Shown here: one piece after another, positions 52,570-61,579 of the stretch
How the letters are laid out: the number at the start of each line of letters is the position of its first letter
How positions within the stretch are numbered: the first letter of the stretch is position 1
Assembly (NCBI RefSeq): GCF_000701345.1
Contig: NZ_JNIJ01000008.1
Span: forward strand, 124,001 to 188,000
Length of the DNA stretch: 64,000 nt
Source: Bradyrhizobium sp. URHD0069
GTDB taxonomy: Bacteria > Pseudomonadota > Alphaproteobacteria > Rhizobiales > Xanthobacteraceae
Reading direction: 5' to 3'
Position numbers and translations under genes: made by a program
Notes under the pieces: generated by a model
Seen by the model: the letters and a program-made list of their open reading frames with translations, nothing else
Databases searched by the model: none
Told to the model about the DNA's origin: nothing

Positions 52570-55203
52570 ATGATTAATTCAGCGATTGTTCGACTTGTCG
52601 ATTTCTGCGCCCGCTACCGGTGGACGGTCGTTATTGTCGGCACACTACTGATGCTCGGAGCCGCCGTCTTCGACGTCGCAAAATTCTCCATCAATACGGA
52701 TATCCAGGGATTGATTTCCCCGAATCTCCCCTGGCATCAGCGTCAAATCGAATTGTCTGCGGCTTTTCCCCAAAAAGGGATATCAGTCGTCGTCAGAGCG
52801 CCGACAGCCGAGAATGCCGAACTGGCAACCAATCAGCTGGCACAGAGCCTCTCAAAGAACCCGAATTTGTTTCCCAGGGTGGTGCAGCCCGAGAGCGGTG
52901 ATTTTTTCGAACGCAACGGATTATTGTTTTCCGCTCCAGCCGAGGTCCAAAAAACCGTCGAAGGGCTAACGAAAGCCCAGCTGCTGATCTCCACCCTCGC
53001 CGGCGATCCGAGCCTCCGTGGGGTTATGACCGCACTCTCGTTTGGAGCCGAGGGAGTGCAGGCTCGCAGGATCAAGCTGGACCAGCTTGCATGGCCTCTC
53101 TCATTGGCAGATCAAACGTTAAGTGACGTTCTGGCCGGCAAGCCGGCGACATTTTCCTGGCAGGAACTGCTGCAAGGCCACCCGCTGCCGGCCAACCAGC
53201 TGCGGCACTTCATCGAAGTCCAGCCCGTGCTCGATTTTGCGGAGCTTCAGCCCGGACGGAGGGCGGAGGAAGGGATTCGCCAGGCGGCCGCCGATCTAGA
53301 CTTGCAAAATATGTTCGGCGCGAGGGTCGATCTGACCGGGGAGGTGCCGATGAATGACGACCAATTCTCGGTTATCAAAAATAGCGCCTTGCGCGACACC
53401 TTGACGGCAGTGCTCGGCGTCCTGATCATTCTCTGGCTGGCGCTTCGCTCCTGGAAAATCATCACCGCGGTCTTCTTCAGCCTGATGGTTGGGCTCGCGG
53501 CGACGGCCGCGATCGGTCTCGCCATCGTCGGCTCTTTCAATTTGATCTCAATCGCATTCTTCGTGCTGTTTGTGGGTCTCGGAGTCGACTTCGGGATTCA
53601 ATACAGCGTGCGCTATCGCGCCGAACGGCATGAACACCCTGACTTGCGCGAGGCCCTGCGATGGGCCGCGCGGAAGGCGGGAAATCCGCTCGCATTGGCG
53701 GCCGCGGCCACGACCGTGGCGTTCTTCGCGTTTCTGCCGACCAGCTATCGCGGCCTTTCGGAACTGGGGCTGATTGCCGGTTGCGGTATGCTGGTCGCAT
53801 TCCTCTGCAGCATCACGCTGGTACCGGCAATGCTGGCATTGCTCAATCCTCCGGGCGAGCCCGCGCCAGTCGGCTTCCGAAGCCTCGCGCCGCTGGACGA
53901 TTTCCTTCAGCGCCATCGTATTGCAGTGATCGCCGGCACGATTCTCGTCGTTCTGGCCGCTACACCGCTGTTGTGGCATTTGCGGTTCGACTTCAATCCG
54001 GTCGATCTGCAAAGTCCGAACTCTGCCTCGGTCGTGACCTATCGTGAATTGCAGGGCGATCCGGAAACCAGCGGTAACGATGCGGAGATATTGGCGCCGT
54101 CACTCGCAAAGGCCGATGAAACGGCCAAACGTCTGGCTGCACTCCCCGAAGTCTCACGGACCTTGACGCTAAGCAGCCTAGTTCCAGCCGATCAAGACCA
54201 GAAAATCGCTGCATTGAACGGCGCGTCGCAACGCCTTGGCACCGCCCTCAATCCTACAGACGGACAGCCCGCGCCAAGCGATCAGGAAGTTGTTGCCGCG
54301 ATTCAAAGTACAGCGGAAGATCTTTCCAAGGCTGCAGGCAATGAAACCGGTCCGGCCGCAGAATCCGCGCGTCATGTTGCCGGTTTGCTCAGGCGTCTCG
54401 CAGGCGCAGATGCCGGTATCCGGGCCAAAGCAGAAGCTGCGATCGTGCCACCGTTGGTTTTCGACCTCGACCAGCTTCGCAAGAGCCTCGCTCCCCAAGC
54501 GGTGACGATCAAGACGCTGCCGCCGAATTTGGTCCGCGACTGGGTATTGCCCGACGGCAGAGCCCGCGTTCAGGCGTTGCCGAAGGGCGATCCCAACGAC
54601 ACCAATGTGCTGCGAACATTCGCGACGGCGGTGCTTCGCGCTGAACCGACGGCCACAGGGGCAGCGATCAGCTATTATGAATCCGCGAAAACCGTCACGA
54701 CCGCTTTTGTCGAAGCAGGCGTTCTGGCTCTCAGTGCGATTGCCATTTTGCTCCTTATCGTGTTGCGACGTGTGACAGACGTGCTCCTGACGCTCGTCCC
54801 TCTCCTGCTGGCCGGCGCCGTCACGCTTGAGATTTGCGTGCTGGACGGTTTCGCGCTCAATTTCGCAAACATTATCGCGCTTCCGCTGCTGCTCGGCGTC
54901 GGCGTCGCGTTCAAGATCTATTACATCATGGCCTGGCGCGCCGGAAAAACCGGCTTGCTGCAATCGACACTGACCAGGGCGGTCGTATTCAGCGCCATGA
55001 CCACTGCGGTTGCGTTCGGAAGTATGTGGGCGTCGAGCTATCCCGGCATGTCGAGCATGGGCAAGCTGATGGCCCTGGCGCTGATATGTACAATGGCCGC
55101 CGCAGTGCTGTTCCAGCCGGTGCTGATGGGGCGACCGCGGCAAGTGAAGGCAGCTTCGGAGTCGAGCCCGGATTTTGCGAGAAGCCGCGCAATAGGCGCA
55201 TAG
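52570..55203 (+). CDS. hpnN: HpnN, hopanoid-associated RND transporter
   Basis: 877 residues. It is an RND-type (MMPL) exporter with two halves, each with a large periplasmic loop: one membrane helix (residues 15-33), a loop to about 275, five helices, a second single helix (GTILVVLAATPLLW), another loop (about 480-710) and five more. The sequence pattern (SLVLVPAMLALL-like, FFVLFVGLGVDFGIQYSVRY) matches the family that moves hopanoids to the outer membrane. The usual shc/hpn cluster is not nearby. It has its own terminator. Confidence 0.9.
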   Translation: MINSAIVRLVDFCARYRWTVVIVGTLLMLGAAVFDVAKFSINTDIQGLISPNLPWHQRQIELSAAFPQKGISVVVRAPTAENAELATNQLAQSLSKNPNLFPRVVQPESGDFFERNGLLFSAPAEVQKTVEGLTKAQLLISTLAGDPSLRGVMTALSFGAEGVQARRIKLDQLAWPLSLADQTLSDVLAGKPATFSWQELLQGHPLPANQLRHFIEVQPVLDFAELQPGRRAEEGIRQAAADLDLQNMFGARVDLTGEVPMNDDQFSVIKNSALRDTLTAVLGVLIILWLALRSWKIITAVFFSLMVGLAATAAIGLAIVGSFNLISIAFFVLFVGLGVDFGIQYSVRYRAERHEHPDLREALRWAARKAGNPLALAAAATTVAFFAFLPTSYRGLSELGLIAGCGMLVAFLCSITLVPAMLALLNPPGEPAPVGFRSLAPLDDFLQRHRIAVIAGTILVVLAATPLLWHLRFDFNPVDLQSPNSASVVTYRELQGDPETSGNDAEILAPSLAKADETAKRLAALPEVSRTLTLSSLVPADQDQKIAALNGASQRLGTALNPTDGQPAPSDQEVVAAIQSTAEDLSKAAGNETGPAAESARHVAGLLRRLAGADAGIRAKAEAAIVPPLVFDLDQLRKSLAPQAVTIKTLPPNLVRDWVLPDGRARVQALPKGDPNDTNVLRTFATAVLRAEPTATGAAISYYESAKTVTTAFVEAGVLALSAIAILLLIVLRRVTDVLLTLVPLLLAGAVTLEICVLDGFALNFANIIALPLLLGVGVAFKIYYIMAWRAGKTGLLQSTLTRAVVFSAMTTAVAFGSMWASSYPGMSSMGKLMALALICTMAAAVLFQPVLMGRPRQVKAASESSPDFARSRAIGA

Positions 55204-55238
55204 AGCCAATATCCGGGACACGAGGCCCAAAGACAAAA

Positions 55239-55263
55239 GGGAAGGCTCTGAGAAAGCCTTCCC
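55239..55263 (+). terminator. Hairpin terminator after hpnN
   Basis: A 9-bp perfect stem GGGAAGGCT/AGCCTTCCC with a 7-base loop, about 35 bp past the hpnN stop. The tail has few T residues (CGGTTTGT), so the strength is uncertain. Confidence 0.65.
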
Positions 55264-55403
55264 CGGTTTGTGCTGACCGTTTCGCGCATGGCCCGGGCGA
55301 TATCCCATCCTCCCCGCGCGCCGACCAGACCTGTTTGACGCAGCCTGTGTAACTCGGAGTGCGCGGACACTGACAGGCTCGCCCCGGGGCGCCAACGTCA
55401 TAG

Positions 55404-55418
55404 TTAATTTAACCTTAA
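55404..55418. promoter_or_regulatory. CtrA-type box upstream of PAS protein gene
   Basis: TTAA-TTTAACC-TTAA, a perfect full site and a third overlapping TTAA half. It is 150 bp before the PAS-protein start. Confidence 0.6.
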
Positions 55419-55567
55419 CGGAACAAAGGCGGCGCTCACGGTGCGGAAAATGCGCCTGCGGCATGGACGCTGCAAAGCCTGTCTTGCAAAACAAACCGGG
55501 GCATGGGCGTGCGCAAAAGCGGGACAGGTGTGTCCCGCCAAACGGGTCGCCGGGGCAAGGTCGAGGT

Positions 55568-56125
55568 ATGAAGCATCCGTCAAGCCGTGAGTTCTTCGCA
55601 TACTGGGATAAGAAGCGCGGCGGCGCGCATGCGCCGGACCGCAGCGAAATCGAGCCCGACGCCGTGCGCGAGCTGCTCGGCGATATCTTCGTGTTGTCTT
55701 ATGACACGGCCGCCGGCTATCCGTTTCGCGTCGCCGGAACCCGGGTCTGCGCGTTAGCCGGCCGCGATCTAAAGGATCGGAGCTTTTCGGCCCTGTTCGC
55801 CGCCGACGCCCGCCGCGAAATCGAGGACATCATCACCGTGGTGGCCGAAGAAATGGTTCCCGCTGTCGCCGGCATTGCCGCGACGTCGGAAGATGGCTCG
55901 CCGGCGCATCTGGAATTGCTGCTGCTACCTTTCAACACGCGCCCGCATACGCCGCTGAGCCTGACCGGATCGCTTGCACCATTCGAAAGCAAGCGCCGCC
56001 CGCTCCGGGAATTCAAACTGACATCGTGGCGCTATCTCGCCCATCCGCCGCAGAAGCTCGTTCCGCGCGCGTTGCGAAAGCTCGCGATCGCGCGCGGCTT
56101 GATGGTCTATGAAGGCCTGCGCTAG
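55568..56125 (+). CDS. PAS-domain (PAS_5-like) protein
   Basis: 185 residues. The start MKHPSSREFFAYWDKKRGG and the block GDIFVLSYDTAAGYPFRVAGTRVCALAGRDLKDRSFSALF resemble the PAS_5 family of Alphaproteobacteria. A beta-sheet sensor domain is followed by a basic C-terminal tail (WRYLAHPPQKLVPRALRKLA). No kinase or effector is fused, so it is probably a partner of another protein. A perfect CtrA box lies upstream. Confidence 0.75.
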   Translation: MKHPSSREFFAYWDKKRGGAHAPDRSEIEPDAVRELLGDIFVLSYDTAAGYPFRVAGTRVCALAGRDLKDRSFSALFAADARREIEDIITVVAEEMVPAVAGIAATSEDGSPAHLELLLLPFNTRPHTPLSLTGSLAPFESKRRPLREFKLTSWRYLAHPPQKLVPRALRKLAIARGLMVYEGLR

Positions 56126-56129
56126 AGTC

Positions 56130-56158
56130 TGATCCAGCTTCCGGCTAATCCTGGATCA
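56130..56158. terminator. Hairpin between convergent PAS and dehydrogenase genes
   Basis: TGATCCAG and CTGGATCA, 8-bp arms with a 13-base loop, just after the PAS-protein stop and overlapping the dehydrogenase stop. It could end transcription from both directions. Confidence 0.55.
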
Positions 56159-57307
56159 TTCCGCCAGTTCCGGCCACGGCACGATGGTCGATTTGACCGT
56201 CTTCATCGCCATCGCGTCGGCGACCGCGCGGCCGATGCCTTCTTCCGAAAAGGGATATAGCGTCTGCATCTCGAGCCAGGGATATTTGTCCCGAGTGCGA
56301 TAGAGCATATCGACGCCGAGCGGCAGATCGTTGCCGGTGAATCCCCACGACCCCAACACATTGAGGTCTTTGGTGCAGATGCGATGCCACGACGTCTCAA
56401 TCGAACCGGCATCGGTGAACTGGCCCATCTCGACATAGGTGCCGCCGTCGCGCAGCATTTCGATGCCTTCGGGGCCGGCGCTCGGATGCCCCGAGCAATC
56501 CATCACCAGATCGGCGCCGAAGCCGCCGACGATGTCGCGCACTTTTCTGATCCGTTCTTCCGGCGTTGTGACCTGCCCGATATCAACGGTGGCCTCCGCG
56601 CCGAACTTGCGCGCGAGCTTAAGCCGCGGTGCCTCCGGCGCGCCGACGCAGATCACGCGCCCCGCGCCCATCTCCTGCGCGGCGGCCACCGCTAAAATTC
56701 CAATCGGGCCGGAGCCCTGGATCACGACGGTGTCGCCCCAGGTAAATCCGCCGGCGCGCGTGGCGCGGTTGAAGGCGCGGATGCATGAGGTCAGCGGCTC
56801 CGACAATGCGCCGAGCCGCAGCGACATATCGTCGGGCAGCTTGTAGATCTTGGTGCCGGGCAGCATCTCGAGATCGACATAGACATATTCGGCCCAGCCG
56901 CCCCACAGGTGCGGCGCCTTGTCGAAGCCGAGATAGCGGCCGTAATACACCGGTGTCAGGCACTTGTTGGCGCTCTCCGGATAGTGAATGCAGTAGTAGC
57001 AATGGCCGCACGGCATCAGCGGCGGGATCATCACCTTCGATCCCACCGCGAGCTTTTTGCTCATGAAATCTTCGGTGAATTCCGAACCCACCTCGACCAG
57101 CACGCCGCCGATCTCATGGCCGAGCGTGAACGGCCATGGCAGTTGCTTCGGCCAGTGACCTTTAAGGATATGCAGATCGGTGCCGCAGACGCCGCAGGCA
57201 CCGACCTTAATGAGCGCCGCCTTTTTCGAAATTTTAGGCCACAGCACGGTGCGAATGACCGGCTGCGCACCGGGACCGTCGTAGGTGCATACGCGTATCT
57301 GTTGCAT
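56156..57307 (-). CDS. Zinc-type alcohol dehydrogenase (MDR superfamily)
   Basis: 383 residues. GGAGGAAA precedes the ATG. Catalytic zinc motif CGVCGTDLHILKGHWP..LGHEIGG, structural-zinc-type cysteines in MPCGHCYYCIHYPESANKCL, and a Rossmann nucleotide site VVIQGSGPIGILAVAAAQEMGAGRVICVG. It oxidises an alcohol or polyol with NAD(P). The extended insert around the cysteines suggests a diol or sugar-alcohol substrate, which is an inference. It is divergent from the MFS gene 180 bp away, a plausible functional pair. Confidence 0.92.
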   Translation of the reverse strand: MQQIRVCTYDGPGAQPVIRTVLWPKISKKAALIKVGACGVCGTDLHILKGHWPKQLPWPFTLGHEIGGVLVEVGSEFTEDFMSKKLAVGSKVMIPPLMPCGHCYYCIHYPESANKCLTPVYYGRYLGFDKAPHLWGGWAEYVYVDLEMLPGTKIYKLPDDMSLRLGALSEPLTSCIRAFNRATRAGGFTWGDTVVIQGSGPIGILAVAAAQEMGAGRVICVGAPEAPRLKLARKFGAEATVDIGQVTTPEERIRKVRDIVGGFGADLVMDCSGHPSAGPEGIEMLRDGGTYVEMGQFTDAGSIETSWHRICTKDLNVLGSWGFTGNDLPLGVDMLYRTRDKYPWLEMQTLYPFSEEGIGRAVADAMAMKTVKSTIVPWPELAE

Positions 57308-57484
57308 GAACGTTTCCTCCCGCCCTTCGGCGATTGTTGATTGGCGTTACGTGGGCGGAGGCAAGCTATGTGAACGGAGCGAAGATGCCAATATCAGCTT
57401 TAGCGTATGCAATTCTGGTGCAGCAATTGACAGGCACAAGGCGCGGTCCCAGGGTTGCGCGAATAACCCTCATGGGAGTGAAGC

Positions 57485-58648
57485 TTGCGCAATCGCTGGG
57501 GCATCCTCGCCGTTCTGTTTACGGTTCGCGCCACTATGGCATTCCAGTTCCAAAGCGTTGCCGCGGTCGCACCGCTGCTGGGCAGTGAATTCGGAATTGG
57601 CCTCGCCGATATCGGGGTTTTGATCGGACTGTACTTCGCACCGGGCGTTGGGCTGGCCCTGCCGGGCGGCGCCATCGGACAACGGTTTGGCGACAAGACG
57701 ACGGTACTTGGAGCCCTGCTGCTGATGCTGGTAGGCAGCGCGGTGATGGCATTCGCCGCCTCCTGGAGCATCCAGATCGCGGGACGGCTGGTGGCGGGCG
57801 CCGGCGGCGTGATCCTCAGCGTTCAGCTGACCAAGATGGTGACGGACTGGTTTGCAGGCCGCGAGATTGCAACCGCGATGGCAATCTTCGTCAATTCCTG
57901 GCCCGCCGGCGTCGCCATCTCGCTGCTGGCCCTGCCGTTGATCGGCACTGCCTATGGCGTGGGCGCGGTTCACCTTGGCGTTGCCGCGTTGATTGGCTGC
58001 GGCATCGTGCTTCTCGCGATCGGGTACCGATCGCCTGCGGGTTCCGGGGTCACGTCAACGACGACAACCCTACGCCTTGATCGCAACGCCGGCGTCGCCG
58101 TGATCGCGGCGGGTCTGATCTGGGGTCTCTTCAATGTCGGCTTCGCGATAATCTTCAGCTTCGGGCCTTCGATGCTGGTCGAACGCGGCTGGTCAATCGC
58201 AGCCGCAGGATCGACCATTAGCATCGTGCTGTGGCTGGCGGTGGGCTCGGTTCCGCTGGGCGGCTTCCTTGCGGATCGCACCAAGCGGCCAGAGTTCATT
58301 CTGATCGCGAGTTGCATTGTATTCGCGATGCTGATGATAGCGCTGCCGCGCAGCGACGCGGTGTTGCCCATCATCATCGCGCTCGGCTTGGTCTGTGGCC
58401 AGCCGGCTGGGCCGATCATGAGCCTGCCCGCACGCGTACTGCAGCCGCAGACGAGAGCAATCGGCATGGGCGTGTTCTTCACCGTCTTTTACGTCTGCAT
58501 GATGCTCGGGCCGGTGATCGGCGGCGCCTGCGCCAAATGGACCGACAGTGCCGTCGCCGCATTCGATTTCGGCGCCCTGATGATCCTCGCCTGTCCCCTC
58601 GTTCTCTGGGGCTTCAATCGCATTCCAGCGACGACACCAAGAGCGTGA
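57485..58648 (+). CDS. MFS transporter, cyanate/nitrate-porter-like
   Basis: 387 residues and 12 hydrophobic segments. It starts at a TTG after GGGAGTGAA. The motif GLALPGGAIGQRFGDK in the loop between helices 2 and 3 and the layout of helix 4 (GRLVAGAGGVILSVQLTKMVTDWF) resemble the CynX/NarK-like branch. The substrate is unknown. Pairing with the divergent alcohol dehydrogenase may point to uptake of its substrate. Confidence 0.85.
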   Translation: MRNRWGILAVLFTVRATMAFQFQSVAAVAPLLGSEFGIGLADIGVLIGLYFAPGVGLALPGGAIGQRFGDKTTVLGALLLMLVGSAVMAFAASWSIQIAGRLVAGAGGVILSVQLTKMVTDWFAGREIATAMAIFVNSWPAGVAISLLALPLIGTAYGVGAVHLGVAALIGCGIVLLAIGYRSPAGSGVTSTTTTLRLDRNAGVAVIAAGLIWGLFNVGFAIIFSFGPSMLVERGWSIAAAGSTISIVLWLAVGSVPLGGFLADRTKRPEFILIASCIVFAMLMIALPRSDAVLPIIIALGLVCGQPAGPIMSLPARVLQPQTRAIGMGVFFTVFYVCMMLGPVIGGACAKWTDSAVAAFDFGALMILACPLVLWGFNRIPATTPRA

Positions 58649-58690
58649 TGACTTTTCTTCGAACCGTCATCCCGCTCTATCTTCTTGTTT

Positions 58691-58765
58691 GAGCATGATC
58701 TCCGCGCAAACGCCTAGCGTTTGTCGCGAGGGAAAACCGGTACCCACTTTTCCGGATCTTGCTCT
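58691..58765. repeat. Dispersed palindromic element
   Basis: Outer arms GAGCATGATC (58691-58700) and GATCTTGCTC (58756-58765), with inner hairpins AAACGC/GCGTTT and an ACCGG/CCGGA pair. In composition it looks like a family repeated through Bradyrhizobium genomes. It lies just past the MFS stop. Confidence 0.6.
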
Positions 58766-58798
58766 AGGATCGGTGATCTGCAGTTCATACAACCGCTG

Positions 58799-58813
58799 CT
58801 AACTACCCGTTAA
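58799..58813. promoter_or_regulatory. Near-consensus CtrA box upstream of PilZ gene
   Basis: CTAA-CTACCCG-TTAA followed by CC. One mismatch to the full site; the TTAACC half is ideal. It lies 46-56 bp before the possible PilZ starts, a promoter-proximal position. Confidence 0.45.
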
Positions 58814-58868
58814 CCCTGCCCGCCGTAGGGTCAGACGACACCGAGAGACCGGCTGTCGGGTGGCGAAG

Positions 58869-59483
58869 ATGGCGTTGGCGAACAAAAAATCGATCCTTCC
58901 GGCCGCCGAAGAGCGACGCCGTTTTCAGAGGGTGAAGGTTCATTTGCTGGGCCGTTACATGCTGCCGGACCGGCGCGAATTTCCATGCCAGATCATCAAT
59001 ATGTCGCCGGGCGGATTGGCCCTGCTGGCGCCCGGCATCGGCAATGTCGGCGACCGGGTGATCGCCTATCTCGATCATATCGGTCGGGTCGAGGGCAAGA
59101 TCACCCGCATTATCGACAATGGTTTCGCCATGACTGTGGGCGCCACCGCGCGCAAGCGCGACAAGCTCGCCGCCCAGCTGACCTGGCTTGCAAACCGCGA
59201 CATTCTCAATCTGCCGGAAGACCGCCGCCACGACCGTATCGTGCCGCGCAACCCGATCGCGCTGCTCACGCTTGAGGACGGCACCAAGATGACCTGCCGG
59301 ATTATAGACATGTCGCTGTCCGGCGCCGCCATCGGCGCGGAAAACCGGCCGCCGCTGAGATCCCTGGTCATGCTCGGCAAGGTCCAGGCCCGGGTTGTGC
59401 GCAACCTCGAAGAAGGCTTTGCGCTCGAGTTCGTTCACGCGCAGATGGCCGAGACGCTCGAAGACAGCGTTACCGCGCGGTAA
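58869..59483 (+). CDS. Two-domain PilZ c-di-GMP-binding protein
   Basis: 204 residues from the ATG at 58869 (a GTG at 58860 is possible). Two PilZ units in tandem: EERRRFQRVKVHLLGRYM with NMSPGGLALL, and EDRRHDRIVPRNPIALL with DMSLSGAAIG. Both keep the RxxxR and (D/N)xSxxG motifs that bind c-di-GMP. No enzyme or membrane part is fused, so it acts by protein contact. A near-consensus CtrA box is upstream and a BTLCP protease gene lies downstream. Confidence 0.9.
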   Translation: MALANKKSILPAAEERRRFQRVKVHLLGRYMLPDRREFPCQIINMSPGGLALLAPGIGNVGDRVIAYLDHIGRVEGKITRIIDNGFAMTVGATARKRDKLAAQLTWLANRDILNLPEDRRHDRIVPRNPIALLTLEDGTKMTCRIIDMSLSGAAIGAENRPPLRSLVMLGKVQARVVRNLEEGFALEFVHAQMAETLEDSVTAR

Positions 59484-59524
59484 AGCCCGCTCCCCGCGAT
59501 TTTCCCATCTTTCTGAAGCGCGAA

Positions 59525-59564
59525 GGCGGTATCCGCATCTGTCGGATGCCGCCCTCGTATCTTT
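59525..59564 (+). terminator. Rho-independent terminator after the PilZ gene
   Basis: GGCGGTATCCG/CGGATGCCGCC, an 11-bp stem with one G-T pair and a 7-base loop, then CTCGTATCTTTT. It lies 42 bp past the stop. Confidence 0.75.
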
Positions 59565-59639
59565 TGACCCGACGCAATGGGTAAACGCGGCAGGCCCTTG
59601 CCGTCGCAATCGCCGGATTGACGGGCCCTGAGACATTAA

Positions 59640-59760
59640 TGCGTAAAATTTGAATCAATTGTGATTCTCTAAAATTCTAATCGGATTTTATTCAAGTATA
59701 GCTCGAATTAGCGCTACCTTTTACTTGTATTCGTCTCAAATGTACTTGGCTTACTTAGCG
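59640..59760. promoter_or_regulatory. AT-rich promoter region upstream of BTLCP gene
   Basis: About 120 bp of strikingly AT-rich sequence in a GC-rich setting, with runs such as AATTCTAATCGGATTTTATT. It is the probable promoter and leader of the BTLCP gene 55 bp further on. No precise site can be assigned. Confidence 0.4.
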
Positions 59761-59813
59761 GCGGTGCAAAACCTTTGTGCGAAACGTGGTCCCAACAAGA
59801 AACGGGGGCCACA

Positions 59814-60440
59814 ATGTTTGGTTTCGGGGGACAGGGGAAGGGATTGGCGGTCGTCGCCATCCTGATGGGATTGAGTGGGCCGGCAAGTGCCGGTGACAAA
59901 CCAGTTCTTTATGCGAGCCTTGGCGACACCACGCGCTCGCCAATCGGCTGGGTCGAATTCTGTGCCGACAGTCCCGGCGATTGCCGCGGCAGCGCGTCAC
60001 AGCCACGCGACATCGTGATGTCACAGACAGCCTGGCGAGATCTGCTGCGGGTCAACCGCTGGGTCAACGACACCATCAAGCCGATGACCGACATGGAGCA
60101 TTGGGGCGTGGTCGAGAAATGGTCGTTGCCTACGGACGGTTACGGCGACTGCGAGGACTACGTGCTGTTGAAGCGCAAAATGCTGATCGACGCCGGCTGG
60201 CCCCGCGGGGCGCTGTTGATCACCGTGGTGCGCGACAAGAAGGGCGAAGGCCACGCAGTGCTGACGGTGAAGACCGATAAGGGCGAGTTCATTCTCGACA
60301 ACCAAAACGAAAACGTCGTGGTCTGGACCGAGACGGGATACCGCTTCGTCAAGCGTCAGTCGCAGAGCGATCCGAATGTGTGGGTCTCGCTTGGTGACAG
60401 CCGCCCGGCGGTCGCTACCGCCAGTGCCCGCGATCACTAA
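59814..60440 (+). CDS. Transglutaminase-like cysteine proteinase (BTLCP/LapG-like)
   Basis: 208 residues. The ATG at 59814 has a G-rich site and opens a signal peptide (GLAVVAILMGLSGPASA), so it is periplasmic. The Cys-His-Asp triad is present: Cys113 in GYGDCEDYVLLKR, His147 in EGHAVLTV and Asp162 in FILDNQNENVVVW. In pseudomonads LapG of this family frees surface adhesins when c-di-GMP falls. A PilZ gene adjoins it here, but no LapD-type receptor or adhesin is in the window. Confidence 0.88.
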   Translation: MFGFGGQGKGLAVVAILMGLSGPASAGDKPVLYASLGDTTRSPIGWVEFCADSPGDCRGSASQPRDIVMSQTAWRDLLRVNRWVNDTIKPMTDMEHWGVVEKWSLPTDGYGDCEDYVLLKRKMLIDAGWPRGALLITVVRDKKGEGHAVLTVKTDKGEFILDNQNENVVVWTETGYRFVKRQSQSDPNVWVSLGDSRPAVATASARDH

Positions 60441-60510
60441 CCACTAGGAGATAACGGAGACACGCGACCCGGTCACATCCCCACCCTCCCCGTCCCAGAC
60501 TGGATCGCGC

Positions 60511-60548
60511 GCGGCCAGCCCTCCCCAAGGCTGGCCGCAACTTTTTTT
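60511..60548 (+). terminator. Rho-independent terminator after the BTLCP gene
   Basis: GCGGCCAGCC/GGCTGGCCGC, a perfect 10-bp stem with an 8-base loop, then AA-C and seven T residues. The strongest terminator in the window. Confidence 0.92.
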
Positions 60549-60638
60549 GCACCGCCACAGACGTGTTTTATTTGCGTCACACATCTGCGGGTGTGGTAAG
60601 TCCGGGAACCTTCGTTTTCCGACGGGCTTTGAAATCCC

Positions 60639-61145
60639 ATGATCGAAGTGACCTCTCGAGATACAAGGACCAACGGCATCGGCGGCATCAGCTCGCAACC
60701 GATTGCACTTGCAGCCGCAATACTCATTCTCATTGTGCTGGGCGTTGGTTCCATCGCGCTATGGCGGGCTTACAGCGGCACTTCCCCTGAACAAGAGCGC
60801 CTCGCATTGGCCCGCCAATTACAGGCTCGGACCGCACAAGCCTCCGAGCAGCTGGTCGAGAAAACAAAGAACTTGGAAGCTATCCAGCAGGAATCGATCG
60901 ACCAGTTGCAAATCGTTCAGGACCAACTGCAAGCCGTAAGGCGCCTTCTCGCCGCGCAGCAGGCTGACACAAAGCGGTTGTCGGAACAGGTTTCGGGTCT
61001 CGCCGAGGCGATCGATGGCCTGCGGCAGTCTTTCGCAAGTGTCCAGTCTGCCGAGTCATCTCCCCCCGCTCGCAACAAGTCGATCCGAACCAGGTCCCGT
61101 GCAGCCAAAAGCGCGCTCCGCAAGCCCGCAAAATCGCGGAGCTGA
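60639..61145 (+). CDS. Membrane-anchored coiled-coil protein
   Basis: 168 residues. One membrane helix (AAAILILIVLGVGSIALW) follows a 20-residue cytoplasmic start. A coiled coil of about 75 residues (ARQLQARTAQASEQLVEKTKNLEAI, QLQIVQDQLQAVRRLLAAQ) is rich in Gln and Leu. A basic tail (RTRSRAAKSALRKPAKSRS) could bind nucleic acid or a phospholipid head group. The family is unknown to me; the role is probably structural or adaptor. Confidence 0.65.
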   Translation: MIEVTSRDTRTNGIGGISSQPIALAAAILILIVLGVGSIALWRAYSGTSPEQERLALARQLQARTAQASEQLVEKTKNLEAIQQESIDQLQIVQDQLQAVRRLLAAQQADTKRLSEQVSGLAEAIDGLRQSFASVQSAESSPPARNKSIRTRSRAAKSALRKPAKSRS

Positions 61146-61250
61146 CCGTTAAGCACAAGTTTGTTGAAAACCGTTTTGCCCGTCGCTAGGCCGCTGTCCG
61201 GCCCGCAAGAGTCTTGAGCGATGATGCCGCCGACCGTATCGCGGCCGTCG

Positions 61251-61397
61251 TCAAATCTGGAAAAGCCATAACAGCAGGATCGTCGCCAACGCCATCAGGC
61301 CGCTGATCGCCCAGCCACCAATGTATCCGGCATCATGATCCCCCATGCCATGGCCCAGATCCGGCCTGCCTGTCGCAGATCGCCAGAAATATGACAT
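61251..61397 (-). CDS. Small single-helix membrane protein
   Basis: 48 residues. AGGAGG lies seven bases before the ATG at 61397, the best ribosome binding site of the small genes here. After a polar start (MSYFWRSATGRPDLGHGMGDH) comes one helix (ISGLMALATILLLWLF). The function is unknown. The strong translation signal makes it more likely to be real than most frames this short. Confidence 0.55.
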   Translation of the reverse strand: MSYFWRSATGRPDLGHGMGDHDAGYIGGWAISGLMALATILLLWLFQI

Positions 61398-61579
61398 AGC
61401 CGCCTCCTGCAGGATGTTCTTCCACGACAATGCCGGTGCAGGCCGTCGGTTCCGCAACCGGCGTTTCTGATCTCGGCATACGGCGGCGACAAGACGAGAT
61501 CAGATTAGGTGACCGCGGGCGTGAGCGGAACCGGCTCTACAGAGCAGCGTTTGATTCCGGTCTCGCGAGGTGTTGTCCA

